NCBI GenBank assembly: GCA_964490975.1
Contig: CAZBEQ010000001.1
Span: forward strand, 62,001 to 126,000
Direction of reading: 5' to 3'
DNA length: 64,000 nucleotides
DNA from: DTU013 sp964490975
GTDB lineage: Bacteria; Bacillota; Clostridia; Acetivibrionales; DTU013
Shown: positions 1 through 8,155 of the stretch, piece by piece
How positions within the stretch are numbered: the stretch's first letter is position 1
Layout of the letters: each line of letters starts with the position of its first letter
Notes under the pieces: generated by a model
What the model saw: only the letters and a program-made list of their open reading frames with translations
Told to the model about the DNA's origin: nothing
Database searches by the model: none
Program-made: the position numbers and the translations under genes

Positions 1-42
1 GACCGCTCTGCAACAACAATTTTATTGCCAAATGAATACTAA
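1..42 (+). CDS. possible 3' end of a gene entering from the left edge
   Basis: Frame 1 is open from the first base to a TAA at 40-42 and would encode the tail DRSATTILLPNEY. Thirteen codons are too few to recognise a family, and an open frame of this length can occur by chance. It is listed only because it sits at the window edge. Confidence 0.2.
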   Translation, partial: DRSATTILLPNEY

Positions 43-96
43 AGGGATTAGTGTTTTATGATGTCGCTGATTTAGGACTGTAAAGAATACAGATTG

Positions 97-135
97 TGTT
101 CATAATAGTATGTTACTTTACAGATATGTTCATAA
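97..135. repeat. direct repeat TGTTCATAA x2 upstream of the recombinase
   Basis: TGTTCATAA occurs at 97-105 and again at 127-135, a 30-bp period (about three helical turns) ending 78 bases before the recombinase start. Serine resolvases often bind repeated sites next to their own gene, so this could be part of a res or operator site. That role is inferred. Confidence 0.3.
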
Positions 136-212
136 AATCAAGATAGGCTTTTTTGAATGCTGTCAATAAAAGAATTCCTATATTCAAAAAAGTACACATT
201 TACGGAGGGAGT

Positions 213-815
213 ATGAAATCAAGAACTTTTGGATATGCTCGCGTATCATCAACTGAACAGAATTTGGATAGGCAAATACAAGCGCTCATTGAATATGGTG
301 TATGTGAACGTGATATTATTACTGACAAAGTATCAGGTAAAGATTTTAACAGGCAGGGGTACAATGCACTGAAAAATCAAATACTGCGCCAGGGCGATAT
401 CTTGGTAATCAAGGAACTTGACAGATTGGGCAGAAGCTATGAGCAAATGAAAATCGAGTGGCAGGAACTTCAGCAATTAGGAATAGATATTGTAATACTG
501 GATATGCCAATTCTGAACACTAAAGAAAAAAGCGACCTTGAAAAAGCCTTGATAGCAAATATTGTCTTTGAACTTTTAGCGTATACTGCTGAAAAAGAAC
601 GGCAGAAAATCAAAACGCGACAAAGAGAAGGTATCGATATTGCAAAAAATAAAGGTGTAAAATTTGGTAGACCTACAATTGCTGTTCCTACTGAATTTGA
701 AACCGAATATGAAAGGTGGAGAGATGGTGAACAATCAGCAGTACAAACAATGAAGCGGTTAGGGCTTAAACGGACAACGTTCTATAAACTCGTTAAATCA
801 TATTCTGCCACCTAA
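213..815 (+). CDS. serine site-specific recombinase (resolvase/invertase family)
   Basis: A 200-residue small serine recombinase that cuts and rejoins DNA through a phosphoserine. The N-terminal catalytic domain has GYARVSSTEQNLDRQ (the nucleophile should be Ser12) and the ELDRLGRS motif near residue 70. A helix with YTAEKERQKIKTRQREGI follows, then the linker GVKFGRPT and a C-terminal helix-turn-helix (about residues 160-200). I chose the ATG at 213 because GGAGGG lies 7 bases upstream; an in-frame ATG at 153 lacks such a site. The length matches Hin/Pin/Tn3-type resolvases. It probably serves resolution or inversion in the mobile island. It is not obviously the enzyme that integrated at tRNA-Cys, which is normally a tyrosine recombinase. 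Confidence 0.9.
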   Translation: MKSRTFGYARVSSTEQNLDRQIQALIEYGVCERDIITDKVSGKDFNRQGYNALKNQILRQGDILVIKELDRLGRSYEQMKIEWQELQQLGIDIVILDMPILNTKEKSDLEKALIANIVFELLAYTAEKERQKIKTRQREGIDIAKNKGVKFGRPTIAVPTEFETEYERWRDGEQSAVQTMKRLGLKRTTFYKLVKSYSAT

Positions 816-824
816 TCTATAAGA

Positions 825-861
825 GCCTGTTCTATGATAAGTACAGGCCTTTTTTGTTTTT
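825..861 (+). terminator. rho-independent terminator after the recombinase
   Basis: GCCTGT (825-830) pairs with ACAGGC (843-848) around a 12-base loop and is followed by a long T-rich run (about 849-861). It lies just after the recombinase stop. Confidence 0.75.
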
Positions 862-961
862 TTGCCATGAATATAAACAGCATATCTATAAATCACTATA
901 TATATTATTAAGAGATAAACGTTATTTGAACGACTAACACTACAATCGCAAGGAGGACTAT

Positions 962-1250
962 ATGAAAAATTATATTTTTGGATATGCCCTTGTCAGCATG
1001 GGATCTTAAAATTTAGACCATCAACTGGACGCTTTGAAAAAATACTGCGTAGACTATATATACAATGAAAAAATGACGGGCTAGAGCTTAACAAGATGCT
1101 GGACAGAATGACCGAGGGGGGTGTCGTAATAATTGAATCGTTGTCACGTCTGGGTCGCAGCACAAAAGACTTGATTGAACTGACAGAGTTATTTCGGTCC
1201 AGGGGAGTTAACCTCATATTGCACTTAGAGAGGGCTATTGAAGTGCAAAG
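962..1250 (+). pseudogene. decayed second serine recombinase
   Basis: An AGGAGG site precedes ATG 962, which opens MKNYIFGYALVSMGS and then hits TAA at 1007. The same frame continues with NLDHQLDALKKYCVDYIYNEKMTG to a TAG, after which a different frame carries ELNKMLDRMTEGGVVIIESLSRLGRSTKDLIELTEL. These are consecutive blocks of the resolvase catalytic domain, including the LSRLGRS motif. The gene therefore has a nonsense mutation plus a deletion or frameshift near 1080. The C-terminal HTH is not recognisable. The catalytic motif reads ALVSMGS, so the normal RVS sequence is also damaged. Confidence 0.8.
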
Positions 1251-1514
1251 AAAAAACCACGCGAGACAGAGCCCGAAGGGTAGTATAAAAAGTGAATTCT
1301 TCTTTCATCAAACCCACGAAGTTCCAGTAAATATCAATTTTCTGTCGGCGGTTTTTACCACTCTTGCTTTGTTTGTAGACAAGCAATGCTATTAATAAAA
1401 ACACGGACGATTTCGGCGTTAAACTCTGATGTTCGTGTACTTTTCACCAGTTCAAGAAAATACTGAAAAATGCTTATATATTGAGCAAAATTGTCTAACA
1501 TTGGCAAAAAATGC

Positions 1515-1543
1515 TTGATGTTTTCGTTTAGACGAAGTATAAT
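1515..1543 (+). promoter_or_regulatory. sigma-70-type promoter of the restriction-like operon
   Basis: TTGATG (1515-1520) and a perfect TATAAT (1538-1543) are separated by 17 bases and lie 39 bases before the small HTH gene. This is the only strong promoter seen ahead of the 1582-10246 gene run, so it probably drives the whole operon. Confidence 0.65.
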
Positions 1544-1581
1544 GATAGAGTTAACCTATAGGAGGACTGGAGGCTAATCAG

Positions 1582-1752
1582 ATGAACGGATTTGTAACGG
1601 TTCAGGAAACAGCTGAAAAATGGGGTGTAACGCCACGTCAGGTTCAATTATGGTGTAAAGAAAATAAAATTCCGGGCGCTCAAATGTATAGCCGAATATG
1701 GATTATTCCAGAAAACACAAAAAGGCCTGTAACCAAGAGAAAGACTAGGTAG
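1582..1752 (+). CDS. small helix-turn-helix DNA-binding protein (excisionase/MerR-like)
   Basis: This 56-residue protein begins MNGFVTVQETAEKWGVTPRQ and continues through VQLWCKENKIPGA to IWIIPENTKRP. That is the helix-turn-helix plus short wing layout of excisionase-like and DNA-binding Domain 17 proteins. GGAGGACTGGAGG precedes the ATG. It is the first gene after the strong promoter and sits 43 bases before the methyltransferase. It could be an autoregulator of the operon, playing the part a C protein plays in type II restriction systems, or an excision factor. The sequence alone does not decide between these. Confidence 0.75.
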   Translation: MNGFVTVQETAEKWGVTPRQVQLWCKENKIPGAQMYSRIWIIPENTKRPVTKRKTR

Positions 1753-1795
1753 TAGGTTTTATTTATTTTATATTTTATTAGAGGGAGGTACCTGT

Positions 1796-2968
1796 TTGGA
1801 GGCAAATAAGAAAACAAAAAAGCTTCGTGTGTTTGAGGCTTTTGCAGGGATTGGCGCTCAGGCTACTGCCCTTGAACGCTTAAATGCAAACTATGAAATT
1901 GTCGGTATCAGCGAATGGATGGTTGACGCTGTTATTTTCTACGATGCAATTCACCATTCTGATGAACCGCAGTTTGAGGTACCTACATACGAGGAACAGA
2001 TAAAGTATCTGTCTCAGTTCGATTTCAGCCGTGATTCAGTCAGAAAGACAAAACTCAGTCAGATTGAACACGATATAATCGAAAAACTGTATATTGCAAA
2101 CATAAGAAGTAAAAATTTCGGTTCCATTTCACAGCTATCCGGTGAAAGGATGCCGAAATGTGATTTACTTATTTACAGCTTTCCCTGTCAGGATTTATCC
2201 ACCGGCGGGAACGGATACGGAATGAAAAAGGGTTCCGGCACGCGTTCTTCACTTCTATGGGAGATTGAACGCATCCTGAAAGAGCTTTCCGCTTTGGGTA
2301 AACTGCCGAAATATCTCCTGATGGAGAATGTAACCACAGTTCTATGTGACAAATTCAAGAATGATCTGAATGATTTTCTTTCCTTCCTTGAGTCAATAGG
2401 TTACCAAAACGATGTGCCTATGAAATTGAATGCACTTGATTTCGGTGTGCCGCAGGACAGAATTCGGGCATTTATCGTTAGCAAACTCGGTCATGTTCCA
2501 GCAGTCATATCGGAGAAGATACAATCCGTAAAAAGCAAACGTGAGTTTGATGCAACCAAATTCCTCAGGCTTGATTATACTGACCAGAGATATAAAGACG
2601 AGGCCGATATTGCCCAATTAAACGCAACTCCTTCTCGGAAAGTAATGTGGGATATTAATGGAAAGGAAGCCAATGCTTCAACTATAGTCAGAACTATCAC
2701 CTGCAATATGGATAGGACGCATACTGCTGCGCTGTTTAAATACAGTGGTGCTTTAGGCGATACTTTTAGGAGACTGACAATCAGGGAAGCATTCCTTTTT
2801 ATGGGGTTCACTGAAGAAGAATACGATAGAACAATTTATTTGGATTTCACTTACCGACGCATGAACAAACTTGTTGGAAATTCAATCGTGGTAAATGTTT
2901 TGACGGAGATTTTCCGCGAAATGTTTGTCGGTCATTACGGCATTGAACCGAGGAAGTCAGACGGGTAA
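1796..2968 (+). CDS. DNA (cytosine-5) methyltransferase
   Basis: The 390-residue protein carries the ordered C5-methylase motifs: FAGIGAQ (15-22, AdoMet binding), SFPCQDLS (catalytic Cys131), MENV (176-179), QDRIRAF (220-226), and a C-terminal RMNKLVGNS (355-363, motif X). The target-recognition region between about 235 and 300 is short. The TTG at 1796 is the likely start, with GAGGGAGG at 1781-1788 eight bases upstream; there is no ATG nearby. It is followed 22 bases later by the GHKL ATPase gene. Its expected role is to mark self DNA for the nuclease and ATPase genes downstream. The recognition sequence cannot be read from the protein. Confidence 0.93.
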   Translation: MEANKKTKKLRVFEAFAGIGAQATALERLNANYEIVGISEWMVDAVIFYDAIHHSDEPQFEVPTYEEQIKYLSQFDFSRDSVRKTKLSQIEHDIIEKLYIANIRSKNFGSISQLSGERMPKCDLLIYSFPCQDLSTGGNGYGMKKGSGTRSSLLWEIERILKELSALGKLPKYLLMENVTTVLCDKFKNDLNDFLSFLESIGYQNDVPMKLNALDFGVPQDRIRAFIVSKLGHVPAVISEKIQSVKSKREFDATKFLRLDYTDQRYKDEADIAQLNATPSRKVMWDINGKEANASTIVRTITCNMDRTHTAALFKYSGALGDTFRRLTIREAFLFMGFTEEEYDRTIYLDFTYRRMNKLVGNSIVVNVLTEIFREMFVGHYGIEPRKSDG

Positions 2969-2990
2969 TAATTAAAAGGAGGTTTGGTGT

Positions 2991-4448
2991 GTGGGACGGA
3001 TAATCGTCAAGGAACCACCTGCGAAAACTCTTATAACAGGTATTCGCGCAATAGGGTATAATTTTTCCACAGCTATTGCTGACATTATTGACAACAGCAT
3101 TTCTGCCAATGCCTCCCGGATTGACATAATTACAGATATAACCGACTCATCTTCTTATGTAGCTTTTCTCGACAATGGATATGGTATGAGCTACACTGAA
3201 TTGGAAAACGCTATGCTACTCGGTTCAAATCGTGAAGACCGAACCGACAGCGAGATTGAACTTGGCAGATTCGGCTTGGGGCTTAAATCCGCCTCACTTT
3301 CCCAGTGCAGAGAATTCACTGTTACAAGTAAGTCCTCTGGCGAAATACATGCAATTATGTTCGATCTTGATTTGATTGAGACTGAGAACAAATGGAATTT
3401 ACGTGTTCTTGACGGAACTGAAATAAATGCGTTATGCAATATTGAGCAGTTAAACGAGTATTCTTCCGGCACTTTGGTTATTTGGAGAAAATTCGATAAA
3501 ATTGAGAGAAGAGCAAAGAAGTATGAGGACTCGTTCCGAGAAGCGGTAGCTGACGCGAAACGCCATGTAGAGCTTGTATTCCATCGCTTTTATACTACCC
3601 GTGAGATTTATTTCAATTTCAGGCGTATAGAAAAGCGCGATCCGTTTCTGTGCGGTTCTGCACCGCGACAGCAGACAGGGCATACAGAGAATATTTATAT
3701 CAGCGGACAAAGGATTTCCGTGACTCCGTACACACTCCCGTTTTGGAATACGATCACCGACGAAGAAAAGTCTTTGCTCGGATATCCGAAAAGTATTTAT
3801 GATGATCAGGGCTTTTATCTTTACCGCAACAAGCGGCTTATTTCATGGGGAAGTTGGCTGCGAATGGGTTTGAAAAGCGAGCAAAACAAACTTGCCCGTG
3901 TTCAGGTTGATATTCCGTCATCTCTAGATTCGATATGGATGTTGGATGTAAAGAAATCCTCGGCAAAAATTCCCGATGTAATAAGAGAAGAGCTCCGGGC
4001 ATCTGTAAGAGATTCTTTTGTCCGCAGCAAGAAAACTGTCCGTTTTCCAGGGCTAAAGGAACAGCAGGCTGAGAATAAGGTATGGATACGGACTATAAAT
4101 ATGCACGACGGAACAGTGCAGTACACGATCAACCGCGACAATCCGCTCGTAGCCGAGTTGTTTGAAAATCTGGGTAAAGGCGAATCGCGGTTACTTGAAG
4201 TGCTTCTTTCGCAGATTGAAACACTGTTCCCGAAATACTCAATCATGAACGATCACACGGATTCTCTAAAGATTCCAGACCGAGAGGATGCCGTGGATAA
4301 CGAGCAGCTAATTTCTGAACTGACAGATATTCTGGCAATGGCAAAGCCGGAAGATAAAGCGGCTTTACTTGAGCGAATGCTGGCTTCTGAAGCATACAGC
4401 CGCTTGCGTGAGAAAGCCGATTATATAACGAGGAGGGTGTTCGGATAA
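2991..4448 (+). CDS. GHKL (MORC/MutL/HSP90-type) ATPase of the restriction-like system
   Basis: The N-terminal GHKL ATPase fold is clear: the N box AIADIIDNSISANA (28-41, with the Mg-binding Asn35), DNGYGM (61-66) and the ATP-lid motif GRFGLGLKSASLSQ (92-105). It lacks a histidine-kinase dimerisation domain, and the remaining ~350 residues form a single multi-domain body as in MORC- or MutL-like proteins. The start is GTG 2991 behind AAAGGAGG. The TAA overlaps the next ATG (TAATG), so the two genes are translationally coupled. Iyer, Abhiman and Aravind (2008) described such ATPases in predicted restriction systems with Z1-domain proteins. A clamp or DNA-loading role is inferred from the family. 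Confidence 0.88.
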   Translation: MGRIIVKEPPAKTLITGIRAIGYNFSTAIADIIDNSISANASRIDIITDITDSSSYVAFLDNGYGMSYTELENAMLLGSNREDRTDSEIELGRFGLGLKSASLSQCREFTVTSKSSGEIHAIMFDLDLIETENKWNLRVLDGTEINALCNIEQLNEYSSGTLVIWRKFDKIERRAKKYEDSFREAVADAKRHVELVFHRFYTTREIYFNFRRIEKRDPFLCGSAPRQQTGHTENIYISGQRISVTPYTLPFWNTITDEEKSLLGYPKSIYDDQGFYLYRNKRLISWGSWLRMGLKSEQNKLARVQVDIPSSLDSIWMLDVKKSSAKIPDVIREELRASVRDSFVRSKKTVRFPGLKEQQAENKVWIRTINMHDGTVQYTINRDNPLVAELFENLGKGESRLLEVLLSQIETLFPKYSIMNDHTDSLKIPDREDAVDNEQLISELTDILAMAKPEDKAALLERMLASEAYSRLREKADYITRRVFG

Positions 4449-7231
4449 TGAACAACGAAATCATTACCAGAGCCTTAACTATACTTGAGGCATTGCTGGA
4501 CAAGAAATCCATTGCCCACCAGGAACTAATATCCCAAGCAGAAAAAGTCTTGTATATGATTAAAGTCTACTCCAACAGCCTTGAGTATCAGAAAATCCTC
4601 GGTGAAGTAATTTGCAGGTACGAAAGCAATGTCGGCGTAAAGACATTTGATCCCGACGTTCTTGTAAAAGATCCGTCGAGTGATGTTTGGTTTACTACAC
4701 GACGCGATGATATTGAGCATCCCTATTTTGACCGTTATCACTCTTATCTGCGGCAGAGCGGTTGGGACACCGATGTCATTGACAATCTTCAGATGAACTG
4801 CGAAAGAACTCTCTCACGCTGTGCCGATCCGAATATTTCAGCTTCACTTCCGGATGCCAAGAAGCGCGGGATGGTAATGGGAGATGTTCAGGCTGGGAAG
4901 ACTGCAAACTATCTGGGCTTAATCAACATGGCTTGCGACTATGGTTATCGGGTAATTGTACTCCTTGCAGGACTTACAGACTCCCTCCGTAAGCAGACTC
5001 AGGATCGCGTGGATTTAGGTTTTATTGGTGCTTACAGCAATACTATAGGTGGTGTTGTGAAATATGTAGGTGTTGGAACTCCGTTTCAGCAGTATTTTGC
5101 GATTCCGCTCACAAACGGCGATTATGATTTTGCAAAGTTTATACAAAAGAATGTAAACGCAGCTCCAACAGATTTCAATAAGCCAGTCATTCTTGTAGTC
5201 AAAAAGAACGCCAAGATACTTGAAAGCGTTCACAGCTGGCTGAAACCGGGTGAACATAACATTTCTGGTGACAGCATACTTATCATTGACGATGAGGCTG
5301 ATAATGCTTCTGTTAATACAAAAAAGCCTGAATATGATCCGTCGACAGTTAACCGCCGAATCCGTGATATATACAACAACTTTCCGATTGCTTCCTATAT
5401 CGGGTTTACCGCTACGCCATTCGCAAATATTTTCATTAATCCGTTTGATGTAAGCGAAGATGATCAGGACTTATTCCCGGCAGATTTTATTGTTCAGTTA
5501 AATGCCCCTGACAAGTACTTCGGAGGGGAAAAGGTATTTCCAGCAGATGGTTCCATATCTTCGGCGATAAGATTGCTGGACACAGAAGAGCCTGATTTTA
5601 TTTCAGTCAAGCATAAAAAAGAACTTTATGTTACAGCGTTGCCTGACAGCCTAAAAGAGGCAATTCTATGCTTCTTGCTTAACAACGTAATCCGTACTCT
5701 GCGAGGCGATAAATATAAACATCGTTCAATGATGATAAATGTTTCTCCTTTGAATGATCCGCAAGAAAGCATTCGGAATGCAGTTGACGCTTATGTGGTT
5801 AGGCTCAAAAACGTTATTGAGCAGGATGCCTATAAGCCTGAAAAGGAGTTTATCAGGAACGCAGAAATGCTTCGTCTCTATAAAATCTATATGAAAGCCG
5901 ATGAGCGCGGATCAGATTTCTATGCTCAAATTCGTGATGATTTTACTTGGACAGATATTCAGCACGGGCTTTGGGAAGAGATAAAACAGTTTGAATCTAC
6001 GATTATTAACAATCGTTATCGCGGAGACTTGCGTTATGACTACAATACTCATTCCGATCAGGGATCAAGGGTAATTGTAATCGGCGGGTTTGTCCTTTCC
6101 CGTGGGTTGACACTTGAAGGCTTGTGTGTTAGTTACTACAGTCGAAGCGCCACCGCTTACGATACTTTGTTGCAGATGTGCCGATGGTTCGGATACCGCC
6201 CGCGCTATGAGGACTTGTGCAGGATATACCTTTCACAGGCAAGCATTGATTCTTTCGGAGCTGTAATGGACGCAATCCGAAATCTCAAAGACCAGTTTCG
6301 CGAGATGGAATTGCAGGGTAAAACACCACGCGAGTTTGGGCTTATGGTGAAAGAGTCGCCGGCAACTTTGGAAACTACTCTTATTGTGACCGCCCGTAAC
6401 AAAATGTACCACACACAGGTATTTGAACATTACGTCAATTACGGCGGTGTATATGCCGATACATCCAAACTGTTCAAAGATGCCGCAAAGAACAGAACAA
6501 ACCTTGCACGTTTAAATACCTTTTTTGATGAACAGCGACAAAAGGGAAAGGTTTTTCAGGATGTCGGTCACCGTTTTATGCTTTGCGGTGTAAGCAGTAG
6601 CGATATAGCAGAATTGCTTCAGAGGATTACAATTCCAAGCATAAACAAACGCTTTGACTGTACAAGCCTTGCCACATATATAAAGGGAAGCCCGATATTC
6701 CCTGAGTGGGATGTAGTTGTCGCATCAGGTGATTCGCGTCAGACCGTTTTGGTTCAGGATCGTCAGCTTGGAAGTTCTGTCCGTGTTTTCAGGTTAGGAG
6801 CATCCAATGAGAATTATATCCGCTTAGGCGGCACCAATAACCGAATTATCGATCCGGGCATCTTTGACAGTGGTGTAAATATTACGCCGGATCAGAAGCA
6901 GGATATTCTTTCGAAGAAAAAGAAAAGAAATCCTAACAAGCCACCGGATCAACTAACCGCAACCGACTGGCTGAAACTCCGTGAGCGTCCTCTGCTGGCG
7001 CTATACTACATCGATCTGAAAATTGATGATAGTAATCTGTCGCTGGCTGACCGTGAAAAATATGTTGCAGTTAAGGAGGCTTTCGGTTCGGATTTACTTG
7101 CTGGTTTTGCAGTAGGTTTTCCGGCGCGTGAATCAAAAGTTTTGTTTCAGTTTCGTGCAAATCTGGTCAAATTGGAAGAGCTAGACTCTGATGGTGAAGA
7201 TTTTGAAGAGGAGGAACTCGACGTTGAGTAA
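4448..7231 (+). CDS. Z1-domain superfamily II helicase-like ATPase
   Basis: A 927-residue protein with Walker A GDVQAGKT (145-152), Walker B IIDDEAD (279-285), the SF2 motif III-like FTATPF (320-325), GGFVLSRGLTLEG (546-558) and QMCRWFGYRP (576-585, motif VI-like arginines). The pair GDVQAGKT and RWFGYR is characteristic of the Z1 family (PF10593). The C-terminus is highly acidic (DSDGEDFEEEELDVE) and overlaps the next gene by 8 bases. It probably couples ATP hydrolysis to movement on DNA, working with the GHKL ATPase and the nuclease-like protein encoded next. Confidence 0.9.
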   Translation: MNNEIITRALTILEALLDKKSIAHQELISQAEKVLYMIKVYSNSLEYQKILGEVICRYESNVGVKTFDPDVLVKDPSSDVWFTTRRDDIEHPYFDRYHSYLRQSGWDTDVIDNLQMNCERTLSRCADPNISASLPDAKKRGMVMGDVQAGKTANYLGLINMACDYGYRVIVLLAGLTDSLRKQTQDRVDLGFIGAYSNTIGGVVKYVGVGTPFQQYFAIPLTNGDYDFAKFIQKNVNAAPTDFNKPVILVVKKNAKILESVHSWLKPGEHNISGDSILIIDDEADNASVNTKKPEYDPSTVNRRIRDIYNNFPIASYIGFTATPFANIFINPFDVSEDDQDLFPADFIVQLNAPDKYFGGEKVFPADGSISSAIRLLDTEEPDFISVKHKKELYVTALPDSLKEAILCFLLNNVIRTLRGDKYKHRSMMINVSPLNDPQESIRNAVDAYVVRLKNVIEQDAYKPEKEFIRNAEMLRLYKIYMKADERGSDFYAQIRDDFTWTDIQHGLWEEIKQFESTIINNRYRGDLRYDYNTHSDQGSRVIVIGGFVLSRGLTLEGLCVSYYSRSATAYDTLLQMCRWFGYRPRYEDLCRIYLSQASIDSFGAVMDAIRNLKDQFREMELQGKTPREFGLMVKESPATLETTLIVTARNKMYHTQVFEHYVNYGGVYADTSKLFKDAAKNRTNLARLNTFFDEQRQKGKVFQDVGHRFMLCGVSSSDIAELLQRITIPSINKRFDCTSLATYIKGSPIFPEWDVVVASGDSRQTVLVQDRQLGSSVRVFRLGASNENYIRLGGTNNRIIDPGIFDSGVNITPDQKQDILSKKKKRNPNKPPDQLTATDWLKLRERPLLALYYIDLKIDDSNLSLADREKYVAVKEAFGSDLLAGFAVGFPARESKVLFQFRANLVKLEELDSDGEDFEEEELDVE

Positions 7232-8153
7232 CTTTACAAAGGAAGTATTCGAAGCCTTCCCCAATGAAACGGGCTCGCAAAAAAAGCTAGAACTTGATTC
7301 TGCTATTAATGTTTACTATGGGGTGAGTAACGAAGGAAATCCGCGCCTTTCGTTCATGTCATCTGTTGCTCCACCCAAGATGGACTCCACGAAGCTGTTG
7401 AAAGTCATTCAAGGTAAAGAAATGGATGGGGTTTACTGGACGAGTTTTGATTTGCTTCAGGCAAACGCAAAACAAGTATTCTATTCCTTTTGCAGTGATC
7501 TTGTAGGTTCGGTAGAAAACATCGATGAAGAAAAGAAAGCCCTCGTTTACCTAAAGAATCGGTTCTATATCTGGAAGTCGATGTTTAAAAAGGGAAGCTT
7601 GAGTATCTCAGACGAACTGTTAAAAGGACTTTTCGGTGAACTGTATTTTCTTCAAACATTTTTATCGGATAAGTACGGAATGGCTAAAGCCATAGAAGCA
7701 TGGAGCGGAGCAGACGGAGCGGCTAAAGATTTTTCCGTCGGTACTGACTGGTACGAGATAAAAGCAGTGTCTTCATCTTCGGTAAGCGTAAAAATTCCAT
7801 CCGTTTCTCAGCTTTCGTCCGATTTGCCCGGACATCTTGTCATAGTCAAAATTGAATTTATGTCACCTGTGTTTGTAAACGGAAAATCAAGTATAGGTGA
7901 ACTGCTTCAGGCAATATTGAACAAGATTGAAATTGATGAAGTCAGGGAAACCTTTCTCGGCAAGCTCGCTCAGTATGGTCTTGATTTGACTGATGAATGC
8001 TGTTTAAAAAAATTTTGCGTATCATCGATACATTTCTACACAGTTGATTCGGATTTCCCGCGCATTTTGGAAGAAGATGTTAAATACAAGGAAATTTGCA
8101 AAGTCAGCTATGAATTGATAATCAACTCTCTGGATCGGTTTAAGGAGGGGTAA
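7224..8153 (+). CDS. PD-(D/E)XK motif protein, DUF4420 type
   Basis: I place the start at TTG 7224, 9 bases after GAGGAGG (7208-7214), giving 309 residues; an upstream in-frame ATG at 7191 would lie well inside the Z1 gene. The central segment has FGELYFL (Glu139), GADGAAKDF (Asp169) and WYEIKAV (Glu178, Lys180). These match the E...D...ExK arrangement of a restriction-endonuclease fold. This family (PF14390) regularly follows Z1 proteins. It is the best candidate for the DNA-cutting subunit. That it actually cuts is inferred from the conserved residues. Confidence 0.85.
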   Translation: MSNFTKEVFEAFPNETGSQKKLELDSAINVYYGVSNEGNPRLSFMSSVAPPKMDSTKLLKVIQGKEMDGVYWTSFDLLQANAKQVFYSFCSDLVGSVENIDEEKKALVYLKNRFYIWKSMFKKGSLSISDELLKGLFGELYFLQTFLSDKYGMAKAIEAWSGADGAAKDFSVGTDWYEIKAVSSSSVSVKIPSVSQLSSDLPGHLVIVKIEFMSPVFVNGKSSIGELLQAILNKIEIDEVRETFLGKLAQYGLDLTDECCLKKFCVSSIHFYTVDSDFPRILEEDVKYKEICKVSYELIINSLDRFKEG

Positions 8154-8155
8154 CC

